64,000 bases of DNA from Aphodosoma sp051870875 (GCA_051870875.1 JBJECG010000059.1:1-64000), one strand, 5' to 3'; numbered from the stretch's first letter, positions 43,878-52,694 are shown. Program-made: numbers and translations. Notes: generated by a model from the sequence alone, not told the origin.

Positions 43878-45479
43878 TTATCTTTTTGCCGCCGTCTTGA
43901 TGAAATCAATGAACAGAGGGTGCGGGTTGAGCACTGTGCTCGAATACTCAGGGTGGAACTGCACGCCTATATACCACGGGTGTGACGTAAGTTCTATGAT
44001 TTCGCCGAGCTGGGTATCAGGGTTTACGCCTGACACTATCATACCGTTTCGTTCAAAATCGTCTTTGTACTTGTTGTTGAATTCATAGCGGTGACGGTGA
44101 CGTTCCTGAATGAGGGACTTCCCGTATATGGTTTCGACTTTCGAGCCCGGCAGAAGACGGCAGGCATATGCGCCGAGACGCATTGACCCTCCCTTTTCCG
44201 ATATGGTTTTCTGGCTCTCCATGATATCTATGATTTCATGGGTGGTGTTGTGGTCTATCTCTGCAGAGTGGGCATCGGCATAGCCGAGTACGTTGCGGGC
44301 GAATTCCACGGCCATCATCTGCATGCCGAAACAGATGCCCAAGCAAGGTATGTTGTTTTCCCTGGCAAAACGTGCGGCATATATCTTGCCTTCTACGCCG
44401 CGTTCGCCGAATCCGGGGGCGATAAGGATGCCATCATAGCCTTTCAGCAGACTGCCGATGTTAGTTTCGCTCAGATCATCGGAGAGCAGCAGATCGAGCT
44501 TGAGTTTGCGGTCGTTGTAAGCCGAGGCGTGTATGAGGCTCTCGATGATTGACTTATAGGCATCGGGCAGACGGACGTATTTTCCGACAAGAGCTATTTT
44601 CACTTCCTTTGTCGCTGAATGCAGCTTGTCGAGGAAATAGTTCCACTGCGTCATGTCGGCAACGGTGTCATCGGGGTTGTATCCAAGTCGTTTCAGCACC
44701 ACACGGTCCAACCCTTCGGCCTGCATCCTGACAGGAACTTCGTAGATAGTCTTCACATCAATGCTTTCCACTACGGCTTCCGGGTCGACATTGCAGAAAA
44801 GGGATACCTTACGGCGCACGTCATCCGGTATCGGATGTTCGGTACGGAGGACAAGCACATCGGGCTGCACGCCTTCCTGCTGCAGTTCCTTGACGGAGTG
44901 TTGCGTCGGTTTTGTCTTCAGTTCTCCAGCCGCGGCCACATAAGGCACATATGTGAGATGTATGCACAGACAGTCGCGTCCCAATTCCCAGCGCATCTGG
45001 CGGATGCTTTCGATGTATGGCAGCGATTCGATGTCACCGACCGTACCACCCACTTCAGTTATCACGAAGTCGAAGTTGCCGGTATTGCCGAGCATCTTTA
45101 TATTGCGTTTTATCTCATCCGTGATATGCGGTATCACCTGTACGGTCTTGCCGAGGAAATCACCGCGGCGTTCGCGGTTTATCACGTTCTGGTATATGCG
45201 TCCGGAAGTGACGTTGTTGGCTTTGGTGGACGGTACGTTGAGGAATCGTTCGTAATGGCCCAAGTCCAGATCCGCCTCATGGCCGTCGACAGTCACATAA
45301 CACTCGCCGTGCTCGTACGGATTCAACGTACCCGGATCCACATTGATGTAAGGGTCCAGCTTCTGGTTTGTCACCCTATAACCACGGGCCTGAAGCAATT
45401 TGCCCAATGATGCGGAGATGATGCCTTTGCCGAGTGCCGATGTCACGCCACCTGTCACGAATATGTACTTAGTAGCCAC
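43878..45479 (-). CDS. pyrG: CTP synthase
   Basis: A 533-residue CTP synthase aminating UTP to CTP with glutamine. The synthase domain starts KYIFVTGGVTSALGKGIISA and contains EVGGTVGDIESLPYIESIRQ near residue 143. The amidotransferase domain has nucleophile Cys in LGICFGMQMMA near residue 380 and the GVQFHPEYSS His-Glu pair. Length is normal. The start is a GTG at 45479. It is followed by yidC. Upstream, a minus-strand -7 box lies at 45530-45537. Confidence 0.98.
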   Translation of the reverse strand: MATKYIFVTGGVTSALGKGIISASLGKLLQARGYRVTNQKLDPYINVDPGTLNPYEHGECYVTVDGHEADLDLGHYERFLNVPSTKANNVTSGRIYQNVINRERRGDFLGKTVQVIPHITDEIKRNIKMLGNTGNFDFVITEVGGTVGDIESLPYIESIRQMRWELGRDCLCIHLTYVPYVAAAGELKTKPTQHSVKELQQEGVQPDVLVLRTEHPIPDDVRRKVSLFCNVDPEAVVESIDVKTIYEVPVRMQAEGLDRVVLKRLGYNPDDTVADMTQWNYFLDKLHSATKEVKIALVGKYVRLPDAYKSIIESLIHASAYNDRKLKLDLLLSDDLSETNIGSLLKGYDGILIAPGFGERGVEGKIYAARFARENNIPCLGICFGMQMMAVEFARNVLGYADAHSAEIDHNTTHEIIDIMESQKTISEKGGSMRLGAYACRLLPGSKVETIYGKSLIQERHRHRYEFNNKYKDDFERNGMIVSGVNPDTQLGEIIELTSHPWYIGVQFHPEYSSTVLNPHPLFIDFIKTAAKR

Positions 45480-45529
45480 TGTTATGATGTATTAATGGGT
45501 TTATCGCATGAGAAAAACAATATTTCGTG

Positions 45530-45537
45530 CAAAGTTA
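45530..45537 (-). promoter_or_regulatory. -7 box for pyrG
   Basis: CAAAGTTA on the plus strand reads TAACTTTG on the minus strand, an exact TAnnTTTG match 51 bases before the GTG start of pyrG. A TTTG lies 24 bases upstream, outside the usual spacing. Confidence 0.45.
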
Positions 45538-45785
45538 CGAAAATCTTTTGAATGCGGTGTACAAAATCGCCGAAAACATTGCAGCCTCCACATATCCGTC
45601 AATAGAGCCATACCAACAGCCGTATTCATCGGCCATATCCATGCCGGTAAAAGAGGCGGGATGCTCTTTGCATACCACTTGGCCGGTGACTATTACAACA
45701 GGCGATGGAAGCTGGTTGTCCGCCGGTAAGATGTTACGCCTGGTTTCATCGAAAAGATACGATCTAAACAGAACCGAAGACCATA

Positions 45786-45798
45786 GGGGGGGGGGGGG
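45786..45798 (+). repeat. poly-G tract (13 G)
   Basis: An uninterrupted run of 13 G in noncoding DNA. Such tracts change length by slippage and can tune nearby promoters, but they are also prone to sequencing error. Confidence 0.85.
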
Positions 45799-45930
45799 AA
45801 ATTAAATTTTTTGTATCCGGCTGCTGCTTTTTTCAAACACTTTCCGCAATATGGCATTTGACCTTTGACTCTACAGACTCTGCATTTGTGTGGCGAAGTG
45901 ATGTTTTTGCGGGTTTTAGGGGGCGATTTG

Positions 45931-45962
45931 TTTGGCAACACAATATTATTGTCTTATCTTTG
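45931..45962 (+). promoter_or_regulatory. promoter of the TetR-family gene
   Basis: TTTG at 45931-45934 and TATCTTTG at 45955-45962 with a 20-base spacer: both elements match. Transcription would start near 45969, ahead of the ATGs at 46005 and 46023 and after the start of the longer open frame at 45858, which rules that frame start out. Confidence 0.75.
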
Positions 45963-46004
45963 CAAATCCGAAGGCGGATATTCCGGACCCATCCGTTTCC
46001 TGCA

Positions 46005-46607
46005 ATGATAAACGACACCGCCATGCACTCCAAGACGCGCGCACTGATAGTGGACAATGCACGTCGGATCTTTGCCGACAACGGCAAGGACGGTGCCACT
46101 ATGGCCGATATTGCCACGGCTTCCGGCAAAAGCCGTCGTACACTGTACACTTATTTCAGCAATAAGGATGAAGTGTATCTGGCTGTGATTGAAAATGAAC
46201 TGGCTCATCTGGTGGAGCGTCTGCAAGTGGTGATGAACAGGAGGCTTTCTCCTGAAAGAAAGCTTGAGGAATACATCTTCACGCGCTTCGAGGCCGTAAA
46301 GGAGGCTGTGGAACGCAACGGTTCGTTGCGAGCGGATTTCTTCAGGAACATATACGAAGTGGAGAAAGCACGCCGACCGATTGACGTCAAAGAGATACGA
46401 ATGATAAAGCAGATTCTCGACTGCGGTGTGGACGAAGGCGTGTTTGCCGTGAAAGCCGACCGCACGCAATGGACGGCAATGATGATGCTATACGCCCTGA
46501 AAGGCCTTGAAGCACCGTACCTTAAAGAAAGTATAGGAAAATACATACGCAATCACCGTGCCGACATCGTCGATACGGTTTTCCACGGATTGCTATCCAG
46601 ACGCTGA
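46005..46607 (+). CDS. TetR/AcrR-family transcriptional regulator
   Basis: A regulator of about 200 residues. The N-terminal HTH is clear: ALIVDNARRIFADNGKDGAT, MADIATASGKSRRTLYTYFS, NKDEVYLAVIENELAHL. The C-terminal ligand-binding region is helical, as usual. The start is 46005 (MINDTAM) or 46023 (MHSKTR); both lie just after the mapped promoter. The frame upstream to 45858 is not coding by promoter position. No transporter lies next to it, so target and ligand are unknown. Confidence 0.88.
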   Translation: MINDTAMHSKTRALIVDNARRIFADNGKDGATMADIATASGKSRRTLYTYFSNKDEVYLAVIENELAHLVERLQVVMNRRLSPERKLEEYIFTRFEAVKEAVERNGSLRADFFRNIYEVEKARRPIDVKEIRMIKQILDCGVDEGVFAVKADRTQWTAMMMLYALKGLEAPYLKESIGKYIRNHRADIVDTVFHGLLSRR

Positions 46608-46657
46608 ACGTTGTTTGCATACAATACGGCAAAGCTGCAACAAATATTCTCCGGACG

Positions 46658-46689
46658 TTTGCGTAATCGGGAAAAAGATTGTACCTTTG
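46658..46689 (+). promoter_or_regulatory. promoter of rpsO
   Basis: TTTG at 46658-46661 and TACCTTTG at 46682-46689 with a 20-base spacer. Transcription would start near 46696, 34 bases before the rpsO start codon. Confidence 0.8.
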
Positions 46690-46729
46690 CGGCCACAAAT
46701 CTTACAAACCAAACAAATATCTTTCATCT

Positions 46730-46999
46730 ATGTATTTAGACGCAGAAAAAAAGAAGGAAATCTTTGGTAAATACGGAAAGTCTAACACTGATACCGGCTC
46801 ACCTGAGGCTCAGATAGCATTGTTTTCATACCGTATCAACCATTTGACTGAGCACCTCAAGTCAAATCACAAAGATCATAACACAGAACGCGCTTTGCGT
46901 ATGCTTGTAGGTAAACGCCGTCGTTTGCTCGACTATCTTATAGAAGTCGACATCAAGCGTTACCGTGCCATCATCAAAGAGCTCAACATCCGCAAGTAA
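46730..46999 (+). CDS. rpsO: 30S ribosomal protein S15
   Basis: An 89-residue S15, the normal length, with YGKSNTDTGSPEAQIALFSY, RINHLTEHLKSNHKDHNTER and RRRLLDYLIEVDIKRYRAII. It binds the central domain of 16S rRNA early in 30S assembly. The start at 46730 (MYLDAEKKKE) is set by family length and by the promoter; the frame opens earlier at 46679, upstream of the transcript start. It is monocistronic, ending in the long hairpin at 47045-47113. Confidence 0.98.
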   Translation: MYLDAEKKKEIFGKYGKSNTDTGSPEAQIALFSYRINHLTEHLKSNHKDHNTERALRMLVGKRRRLLDYLIEVDIKRYRAIIKELNIRK

Positions 47000-47044
47000 C
47001 CGGCGGATCGTACTTTGCGCTGCTTCGGGAGGTTTCTTTCAGAA

Positions 47045-47113
47045 CCCCCTGCTGAAACAGACAGGACGGGATGAATAAGCAATTCATCCCGTCCTGTCTG
47101 TTTCAGCAGGGGG
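47045..47113. terminator. 32-base-pair perfect hairpin between rpsO and the flippase gene
   Basis: Arms 47045-47076 and 47082-47113 are exact reverse complements around a 5-base AAGCA loop. The stem begins CCCCCTGCTGAAAC. It separates two convergent genes and can terminate both. Its length is well above ordinary terminators. Confidence 0.8.
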
Positions 47114-47122
47114 CATTACGTC

Positions 47123-48598
47123 CTATTTCACTTTCCGCTTCATCTTTGCCAACGCAGATGTTACTGCCGGCATGACTATGTCGCGTATCTCGTAGTACGC
47201 ACTCAGGCGAAACTTGCAGCAAAGGAAGGCATATATTGCAATACATAACGGCACACCAATACACAATGCAAGAAACGGGTTGTCAATCAGTGCGCTTACG
47301 CCCAGACCTACTGCAAGAATGACCAGCGCATTCAGTAAATACATCCAATAAGATCTGACCTGTTTGACAAAACCGTAGTTCATCAGCCTTTTGGTATAGT
47401 AGGTGTTGAGATACAGGGCTATGAAAGCATACACCACCCGGCCTACACATATTGCCATCACACTCTGAAACAGGATGGATATCCCCAATACTGTAAATGC
47501 TATCACCTTTTTTATCACCTCCAACTTGAGTACGAAATCCGAACGTCCCTTAACCTTAATCAGGTTGAGATTGGATATTATCACCCCATCCCATATATAG
47601 GCGAAGGCAAGTACCTGCATCAGCGGTATGGCCGCTGCCCACTTGTCGGTAAAAAGAAAGAGTATGATAGGTCTGGCAAATCCGCACAGCAGCATCAGCA
47701 TCGGAAACGTTAGAAATGCCGATATGCTTATGTATTTCTGGTATATGTTTATGAGGCGGCTCTCCTGATCCTGGATGCTGCTCAACAGAGGGTATGACAC
47801 TCGTCCCAGCACGTGTGTCACACTGCCGTTGAACAGTTTGTTGAACGTGTCGGCTCTTGAATAGTACCCAAGTGCAGCCGCATTGAACTTTTTGCCTATC
47901 ACCAGCCCGAATATATTTTCATATACAGATGATATGATTTGTGCCGCAAACAGTTTTGATCCGAACGAGAACAGCCTGCGAAACGACTCCTTGCTGAACT
48001 TTGCAGTAGGCAGCCAACGCACGAAATAGTACGACAATATTGTGGTCAGCACAGCATCAGAGAGCGTCTGTCCGACCAATGCCCAGACTCCGCATCCGCA
48101 GCAAGCCATTGTTATGCCGACACCTCCCGACAGAATGCCAGAGGTAAGTGATATCTTGGTGCTTGTCTTGAAATCGAGCTCCACGGTCAGCATCGTCTTG
48201 CTTGTAGACGACAGTGCCGAAATCACCAGTGAAATGCAATAAATCCGTATTATACCTGTGAGTTGCGGCTCTTTATAGAAATCCGAGATAAGAGGTGCGG
48301 TGAAAAAAAGCAGCAGGTATATCAATCCCGCCATTGCAGTGTTTATGTAGAATACGGTGGAATAGTCGCTCTGCGTCCTGTCCTTGCACTGAATCAGGGC
48401 ACTTGCAAATCCTCCGTCTATAAATATGGCCGACAGTCCGACAAATATGGCAAGCATACCTACAAGGCCATATTCCGCAGGAGTAAGTATTCTTGCCAGT
48501 ATCACGGTGACTACGAACTGTACTATCTGCCCGGAATAGCGTTCGATTACCGTCCAGGCCACGCCTTTGATGGCTCTTGATTTCAATTCCTCTGTCAT
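47123..48598 (-). CDS. polysaccharide flippase (WzxC-like, MOP superfamily)
   Basis: A 491-residue integral membrane protein with about 12-14 helices. The N-terminal LKSRAIKGVAWTVIERYSGQ, LARILTPAEYGLVGMLAIFV and FIDGGFASALIQ pieces match lipopolysaccharide/teichuronic-acid exporters of the WzxC/TuaB group. It would flip lipid-linked glycan units across the inner membrane. ATG 48598 is used; the frame extends by two codons to a TTG. It is the last gene of the surface-polymer run and starts 9 bases after the acyltransferase stop. Confidence 0.92.
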   Translation of the reverse strand: MTEELKSRAIKGVAWTVIERYSGQIVQFVVTVILARILTPAEYGLVGMLAIFVGLSAIFIDGGFASALIQCKDRTQSDYSTVFYINTAMAGLIYLLLFFTAPLISDFYKEPQLTGIIRIYCISLVISALSSTSKTMLTVELDFKTSTKISLTSGILSGGVGITMACCGCGVWALVGQTLSDAVLTTILSYYFVRWLPTAKFSKESFRRLFSFGSKLFAAQIISSVYENIFGLVIGKKFNAAALGYYSRADTFNKLFNGSVTHVLGRVSYPLLSSIQDQESRLINIYQKYISISAFLTFPMLMLLCGFARPIILFLFTDKWAAAIPLMQVLAFAYIWDGVIISNLNLIKVKGRSDFVLKLEVIKKVIAFTVLGISILFQSVMAICVGRVVYAFIALYLNTYYTKRLMNYGFVKQVRSYWMYLLNALVILAVGLGVSALIDNPFLALCIGVPLCIAIYAFLCCKFRLSAYYEIRDIVMPAVTSALAKMKRKVK

Positions 48599-48607
48599 TG
48601 TCAAAAA

Positions 48608-49702
48608 CTATCCGAACAGGATCCTGTTCATTTTGTTGGTCACACGTGTAAAAACAGACGCCACAACCATCGTGACCGGTATAACCGTCAGGGCGAATAC
48701 CAGTCCGTGTTCGTTCAGACCGCATCCGGCTGCAGCAATCATCACTAACCTTTGGAGTATATAGATGGAAAACGCATTGATGCCAATCCAACGCAACACT
48801 CTGTTGTCGAACTTTATCCGCATGGTCAGCAACACCACCGCAACGGCAAACAGCGGGGCTGAGAAAATGTGGTTTGCAGACATTGCCGCTTGTCTCGCCG
48901 GATTGTTGTCTGCCAGTATGTCTCCCCTGTTGGCAAGGCTGCCCACAAGGTATATGGCTGCAAACACGATGGCCGTACAACACATTGCCGCACTCCATCT
49001 CCGCCACGATGCAGCATACCGTTCAATCTTTTCTTTGTCATAGGAATAAAGCATTCCGACCGGATATGCCATTATGGTGTCAAACCAATACGCCTGTTTG
49101 CCGGCAGCGACGAGGGCTGTCATAACAAGGAATGACAGGAAACAGGTCAGCATCGCAATTGTACCAAGGCCCGATTTCAGGCGGTCGCTTATCCTCATGC
49201 CGGCATACGTTGCAAGATACAGCACCAGTATGTCGAATACGAACCAATTGCTGTTGCCAATGCTTTCATAACCAATCCAGCACAGCACATATTCCCGTGG
49301 CGAGTATCTTACGCCCGATATCAACGACAGTACAAGGTACAGAACTACAGCCGCCACAAACATAAGCCACACTTTCAGGAAACGTTTTTTCATGAATGTG
49401 CGGGTATACACACCCCTGTTCCGCTTCAGTGCCTCCATCACTCCATATCCGGAGTAGAAGAGAAACATCACCACCACCATCTGCCCAAAGACAAGCATTG
49501 CAGCATTAAATATACAACTATACTGCATATTGCCCCCCCCCGCAATATATCCTCTCATGTGCGAGAACAAGATCAATATCGTGAATATCCCCTTTACCGA
49601 TTCCGTCTGAGGCTTGTCTATATAGTCAGGAAACTGCTCTCTCGAGAATTTGAGACCCCAAAGGCAGACAGCTATCAATGCTACAATCAGGACGTCCATC
49701 AT
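48608..49702 (-). CDS. acyltransferase-3-like membrane protein, with a G9 tract
   Basis: A 364-residue protein with about ten membrane helices. SVKGIFTILILFSHMRGY near residue 39 carries the conserved His of acyltransferase-3 proteins; VVVMFLFYSGYGVMEALKRN, FMKKRFLKVWL and NSNWFVFDILVLYLATY are further family landmarks. It probably O-acetylates a surface glycan. ATG 49702 overlaps the stop of the upstream gene (ATGA). The coding strand has a run of nine G at 49533-49541 (codons for a Gly-Gly-Gly stretch near residue 55), so slippage could switch the gene. Confidence 0.85.
   Translation of the reverse strand: MMDVLIVALIAVCLWGLKFSREQFPDYIDKPQTESVKGIFTILILFSHMRGYIAGGGNMQYSCIFNAAMLVFGQMVVVMFLFYSGYGVMEALKRNRGVYTRTFMKKRFLKVWLMFVAAVVLYLVLSLISGVRYSPREYVLCWIGYESIGNSNWFVFDILVLYLATYAGMRISDRLKSGLGTIAMLTCFLSFLVMTALVAAGKQAYWFDTIMAYPVGMLYSYDKEKIERYAASWRRWSAAMCCTAIVFAAIYLVGSLANRGDILADNNPARQAAMSANHIFSAPLFAVAVVLLTMRIKFDNRVLRWIGINAFSIYILQRLVMIAAAGCGLNEHGLVFALTVIPVTMVVASVFTRVTNKMNRILFG
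49533..49541 (-). repeat. G9 homopolymer inside the acyltransferase gene
   Basis: Nine consecutive C on the plus strand (nine G on the coding strand) within the coding sequence; the present length keeps the frame open. Tracts like this commonly vary in surface-structure genes. Confidence 0.85.
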
Positions 49703-51000
49703 CAGAGCCAAATGCCTTTAACAATGTCGTTATACATATTCTCTGCCACGGTGCATCCGTTTGGCGGGGTAAGAAACTCTTTGCAGAACCTCACTCTCGC
49801 CTCTTTCATGGAGTCTGTGTTTCCCAGCACAGTGTCTCGGATGAAAGTCCCTACTTCAGCCGTATTTTCCGCCTTATAGTGCAGTGCCAGACATTTAAGC
49901 CCGAAATCATCGGCCGTGCGGTATATCTCGGTCCAATCCCCGGAAGCAAAGAGCACAGGTTTTGACGTAAAAAGATATTCGCCGGTGAAGCTGCCGCAGT
50001 TGTGGATCATGGCATCGGAAGTCTTGAAAAGGTCAATGAAGCCGCCGGTTTCAAGCTGGGTATTTTCCATCGTGGCCCATTTTTCATAATAGGCGTCCGT
50101 TCGTTCACCCCCCCAGTCAGGATGATTGTACAATGTCGTTTTCAACATGGGGTGCGGCTTGAATGCTATCTGAATGGAGTCTCTGTACCTCTCTGCAAGG
50201 TCTGTCATATAGTCATAAAGCCACAAAAAAGCAGCTCTGTTGAGCATCTTGTTTGTCTCTATCCTGAAGTGCGGGGCGAATATTATCCGTTTTCTTGTCT
50301 TGCCGTCACCAATCTTTTTCCACGGGTCAACGTCCGACTTGGCAAAAAACAAGTCGGCATGGGGCTCACCTGCGACACAAACGTTCCGTCCCTTGTTGTA
50401 TGTCAGCCGTCTGGCAGTTGCCAGATGCAGTTCTGTGGCATGGTAGTACCGCCAGGCTATGTTGTTGTAGTCTGCATTGTAGTTCCAATTGTCGCCCACC
50501 GTCAGCAGGGCGTAGCTGTTGTAGCAAAGCAGCCTGTCGGTGAATTTTTCCCAGGCAAGTGCATCTGTGAACAGTTTCCTGTAGTTCTGCGGGTAAAACA
50601 GTATGTCAGGATCGAGGCTCTCCAGTTTGGCAGACACCTCGTTGTCATCGTCAGAACACACGTAATATGGTATGCCCTTGCCGTCAAAATACCTGCGGAG
50701 CAAGTCAACCGCAGATTGCCGCTCAACCGCAGAAAGCTGGCGCAGCGGATGTATGATAATGCTGACGCTAAAGCGTTTGTCTTGTACAAGCAGTTCATAC
50801 AGCCCCTGGTTGCGCCACATTGGCAGCGATGATGCTATCAATATTACGTTTGCACAACCGCGTCTGCGTATCCCGGCAATGCGCTTGCGGTGTATCCTGT
50901 CACGTCTGTCTATCTGCAAATACAGGTGATAGTAGCACCATTTCAACATTCGGTTATGTTCTGTAGCCTTGAGTATGGCTGCTTTATAGTTTGATGCCAT
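49702..51000 (-). CDS. CDP-glycerol:polymer glycerophosphotransferase-like protein (TagB/TagF family)
   Basis: A 432-residue soluble or peripheral protein. The C-terminal half has the family's nucleotide-binding Rossmann parts: KRIIFAPHFRIE near residue 238, IQIAFKPHPMLKTTLYN near 285, the acidic/serine site FKTSDAMIHNCGSFTGEYLF near 325 and PVLFASGD. Such enzymes move glycerol phosphate from CDP-glycerol onto a glycan. The N-terminal half is more variable. Together with the cytidylyltransferase gene upstream, this supports phosphoglycerol decoration of a surface polymer. A run of seven G occurs at 50108-50114. Confidence 0.82.
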   Translation of the reverse strand: MASNYKAAILKATEHNRMLKWCYYHLYLQIDRRDRIHRKRIAGIRRRGCANVILIASSLPMWRNQGLYELLVQDKRFSVSIIIHPLRQLSAVERQSAVDLLRRYFDGKGIPYYVCSDDDNEVSAKLESLDPDILFYPQNYRKLFTDALAWEKFTDRLLCYNSYALLTVGDNWNYNADYNNIAWRYYHATELHLATARRLTYNKGRNVCVAGEPHADLFFAKSDVDPWKKIGDGKTRKRIIFAPHFRIETNKMLNRAAFLWLYDYMTDLAERYRDSIQIAFKPHPMLKTTLYNHPDWGGERTDAYYEKWATMENTQLETGGFIDLFKTSDAMIHNCGSFTGEYLFTSKPVLFASGDWTEIYRTADDFGLKCLALHYKAENTAEVGTFIRDTVLGNTDSMKEARVRFCKEFLTPPNGCTVAENMYNDIVKGIWL

Positions 51001-51064
51001 CAGTGGAAATCGTCAGTGTTTCGGATTGCATAAGCCATGTACTGTTTGCCACATGACCATGCCG

Positions 51065-52108
51065 TCAGTCTGTCAGGTTCAAGAATTGTTCTGCACACCA
51101 GAGTTGCCATTTCTGGTTACCGGTAAGTTTGTCCATGGGAATGTCTTTCCTGAATTCAGGGCGTTGCGGACCGCCCCAATTGCGGAAAGCCGAGTCTACG
51201 GGACGGGGCATCGGTATTTTGGACGGTACCGGCAGTTCTGGATACTTCATTGCATACAGCTCGCGGACAAGGTATTTGGGTTCGCCGTTGCAGACGCGGG
51301 TCATGTCAAGGGGGTCTGCCATCACAAAGCAGGAGTATGGGTCGTAATAAGGCATCCATGCCGCTCCAAACGCATTGAGATACGAGCCTGAACTTTCAAC
51401 TGAAAATACCTCGTCCATAAACTTCATGTAGTCGATATTATTGTCCGGCAGGCGGTATTTCTCATACAGTTCCAGCATACTGACAGGATTTGCAAGGACC
51501 AGATCCGGGTCAAGAAAAGTGTATCTGCTGACAAAACCGTCAAACGTCCACTTTGTTGTGATAAGCTTGTCCATGCCTCCAAAAATCAAATCCGCGCTTT
51601 CGCCTACCAAGAGTACCTGCACACCGTCTGCCTTTGCCAGCCCGGCGACCTTGTATATTTGCGGTTCTATTGAATGTACAGGCGCAAATTTCGCCTTCAT
51701 CACAATCGGAGCGTACTTTATGTAGTCATCCATCGTGATGTCCACAAGGTGATGTTTCAAACCGAATTTTTCACAATATACCTTTGCCCTTGCCACGTCT
51801 TCATCAAACACTCCTGTTGTTGAATCAAAGGTGTATGCATGACTGCCGGGTTTCAAGTAAGCCGCCAGATTGGCACTGTCCATCCCGCCCGAAAGCAGGA
51901 TGCCGATACTGGAATATTTATTGTACAGGTATTCAAACTGCTTGCTGATTCCGCGGTCTATATCAGCCGCCGTCTTCACCGGAATACGATGATCCGCGTC
52001 TGCCGGGCGGAAGTTCTTGTGCTGGAATCCGTCGCAAAAATCGACACCGTCTTTCCATATATACCTGAAAGCCATATATGAACTCAGGCAGAAATCTTTA
52101 TCAACCAT
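51065..52108 (-). CDS. asparagine-synthase-like protein, synthetase domain only
   Basis: A 347-residue protein with the ATP-pyrophosphatase P-loop ILLSGGMDSANLAAYL at residues 70-85 and downstream HLVDITMDDY and LLVGESADLIFGGMD. The latter is the conserved Asp-bearing part of the AsnB synthetase domain. The N-terminal glutaminase domain with its catalytic Cys2 is missing, and the first 50 residues are unlike it. It probably activates a carboxylate as AMP ester and joins it to an amine, within glycan assembly. It lies between the cytidylyltransferase and glycerophosphotransferase-like genes. Confidence 0.82.
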   Translation of the reverse strand: MVDKDFCLSSYMAFRYIWKDGVDFCDGFQHKNFRPADADHRIPVKTAADIDRGISKQFEYLYNKYSSIGILLSGGMDSANLAAYLKPGSHAYTFDSTTGVFDEDVARAKVYCEKFGLKHHLVDITMDDYIKYAPIVMKAKFAPVHSIEPQIYKVAGLAKADGVQVLLVGESADLIFGGMDKLITTKWTFDGFVSRYTFLDPDLVLANPVSMLELYEKYRLPDNNIDYMKFMDEVFSVESSGSYLNAFGAAWMPYYDPYSCFVMADPLDMTRVCNGEPKYLVRELYAMKYPELPVPSKIPMPRPVDSAFRNWGGPQRPEFRKDIPMDKLTGNQKWQLWCAEQFLNLTD

Positions 52109-52124
52109 AGTCTTGTGTTTTTAT

Positions 52125-52559
52125 TTATTTCACATCGAGAAGATCTGTCTTGCGCATGGCATCGAGAGCTTCCGTTATCTTAGTACTGGATATGCCCTTG
52201 GTGTAAGGGAAATAGATGATTCTGATGCCAGCTTCTGCAAAATCCCGCTCATATCCCCTCCATTTGTCAGTGTTGTACCAGTCGTCTCCCACAAAGAGTA
52301 TTTGCGCGCCTAATTTCTTGCAGGCGGCAAGTTTGTCCATATCATACTGTGGAACTGCGGCATCCACATATTTGCACGAACGTACCAGTTCGATGCGGTC
52401 TTCAAAAGGTATCATCGCACTCTTGCCCTTATATGCCACCAGTTCATCGACAGTAACGCCGACAATCAACTTGTCGCACATACCTTTTGCATTTTTCAGG
52501 AGATTGAGATGACCTATATGAAAAAGATCATATACTCCTGTTGTATAACCGATTACCAT
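52125..52559 (-). CDS. tagD: glycerol-3-phosphate cytidylyltransferase
   Basis: A 144-residue nucleotidyltransferase of TagD type, making CDP-glycerol from CTP and glycerol 3-phosphate. The N-terminus GYTTGVYDLFHIGHLNLLKN holds the H14-x-x-H17 catalytic motif; IPFEDRIELVRSCKYVD and the closing KGISSTKI (the RTxGISTT-like motif) follow. A role with other polyol phosphates is possible. It is the first gene of the surface-polymer operon. The leader is about 120 bases, from a -7 box at 52687-52694. Confidence 0.92.
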   Translation of the reverse strand: MVIGYTTGVYDLFHIGHLNLLKNAKGMCDKLIVGVTVDELVAYKGKSAMIPFEDRIELVRSCKYVDAAVPQYDMDKLAACKKLGAQILFVGDDWYNTDKWRGYERDFAEAGIRIIYFPYTKGISSTKITEALDAMRKTDLLDVK

Positions 52560-52686
52560 ATTGTCTGCAGTTTTAAGGTTAAAACCTGAAATACAAGGTT
52601 ATAACACAACGCACGCCTGACAGGCCCTGTCATGTCTTTCCGATACACGGTATCCTGTTTTTCAAGGCAATGAGAATAATTGACAA

Positions 52687-52694
52687 CAAAGGTA
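52687..52694 (-). promoter_or_regulatory. -7 box of the tagD operon
   Basis: CAAAGGTA on the plus strand equals TACCTTTG on the minus strand. Start of transcription near 52680. Confidence 0.5.

Larger units (their letters stand above)
45480..46004. other. divergent intergenic region with a G13 tract
   Basis: 525 bases between pyrG (minus) and the TetR gene (plus). Contents: the pyrG -7 box, a run of 13 G at 45786-45798 and the TetR promoter at 45931-45962. No protein-coding region is convincing. The tract lies about 130 bases upstream of the TetR promoter. Confidence 0.6.
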
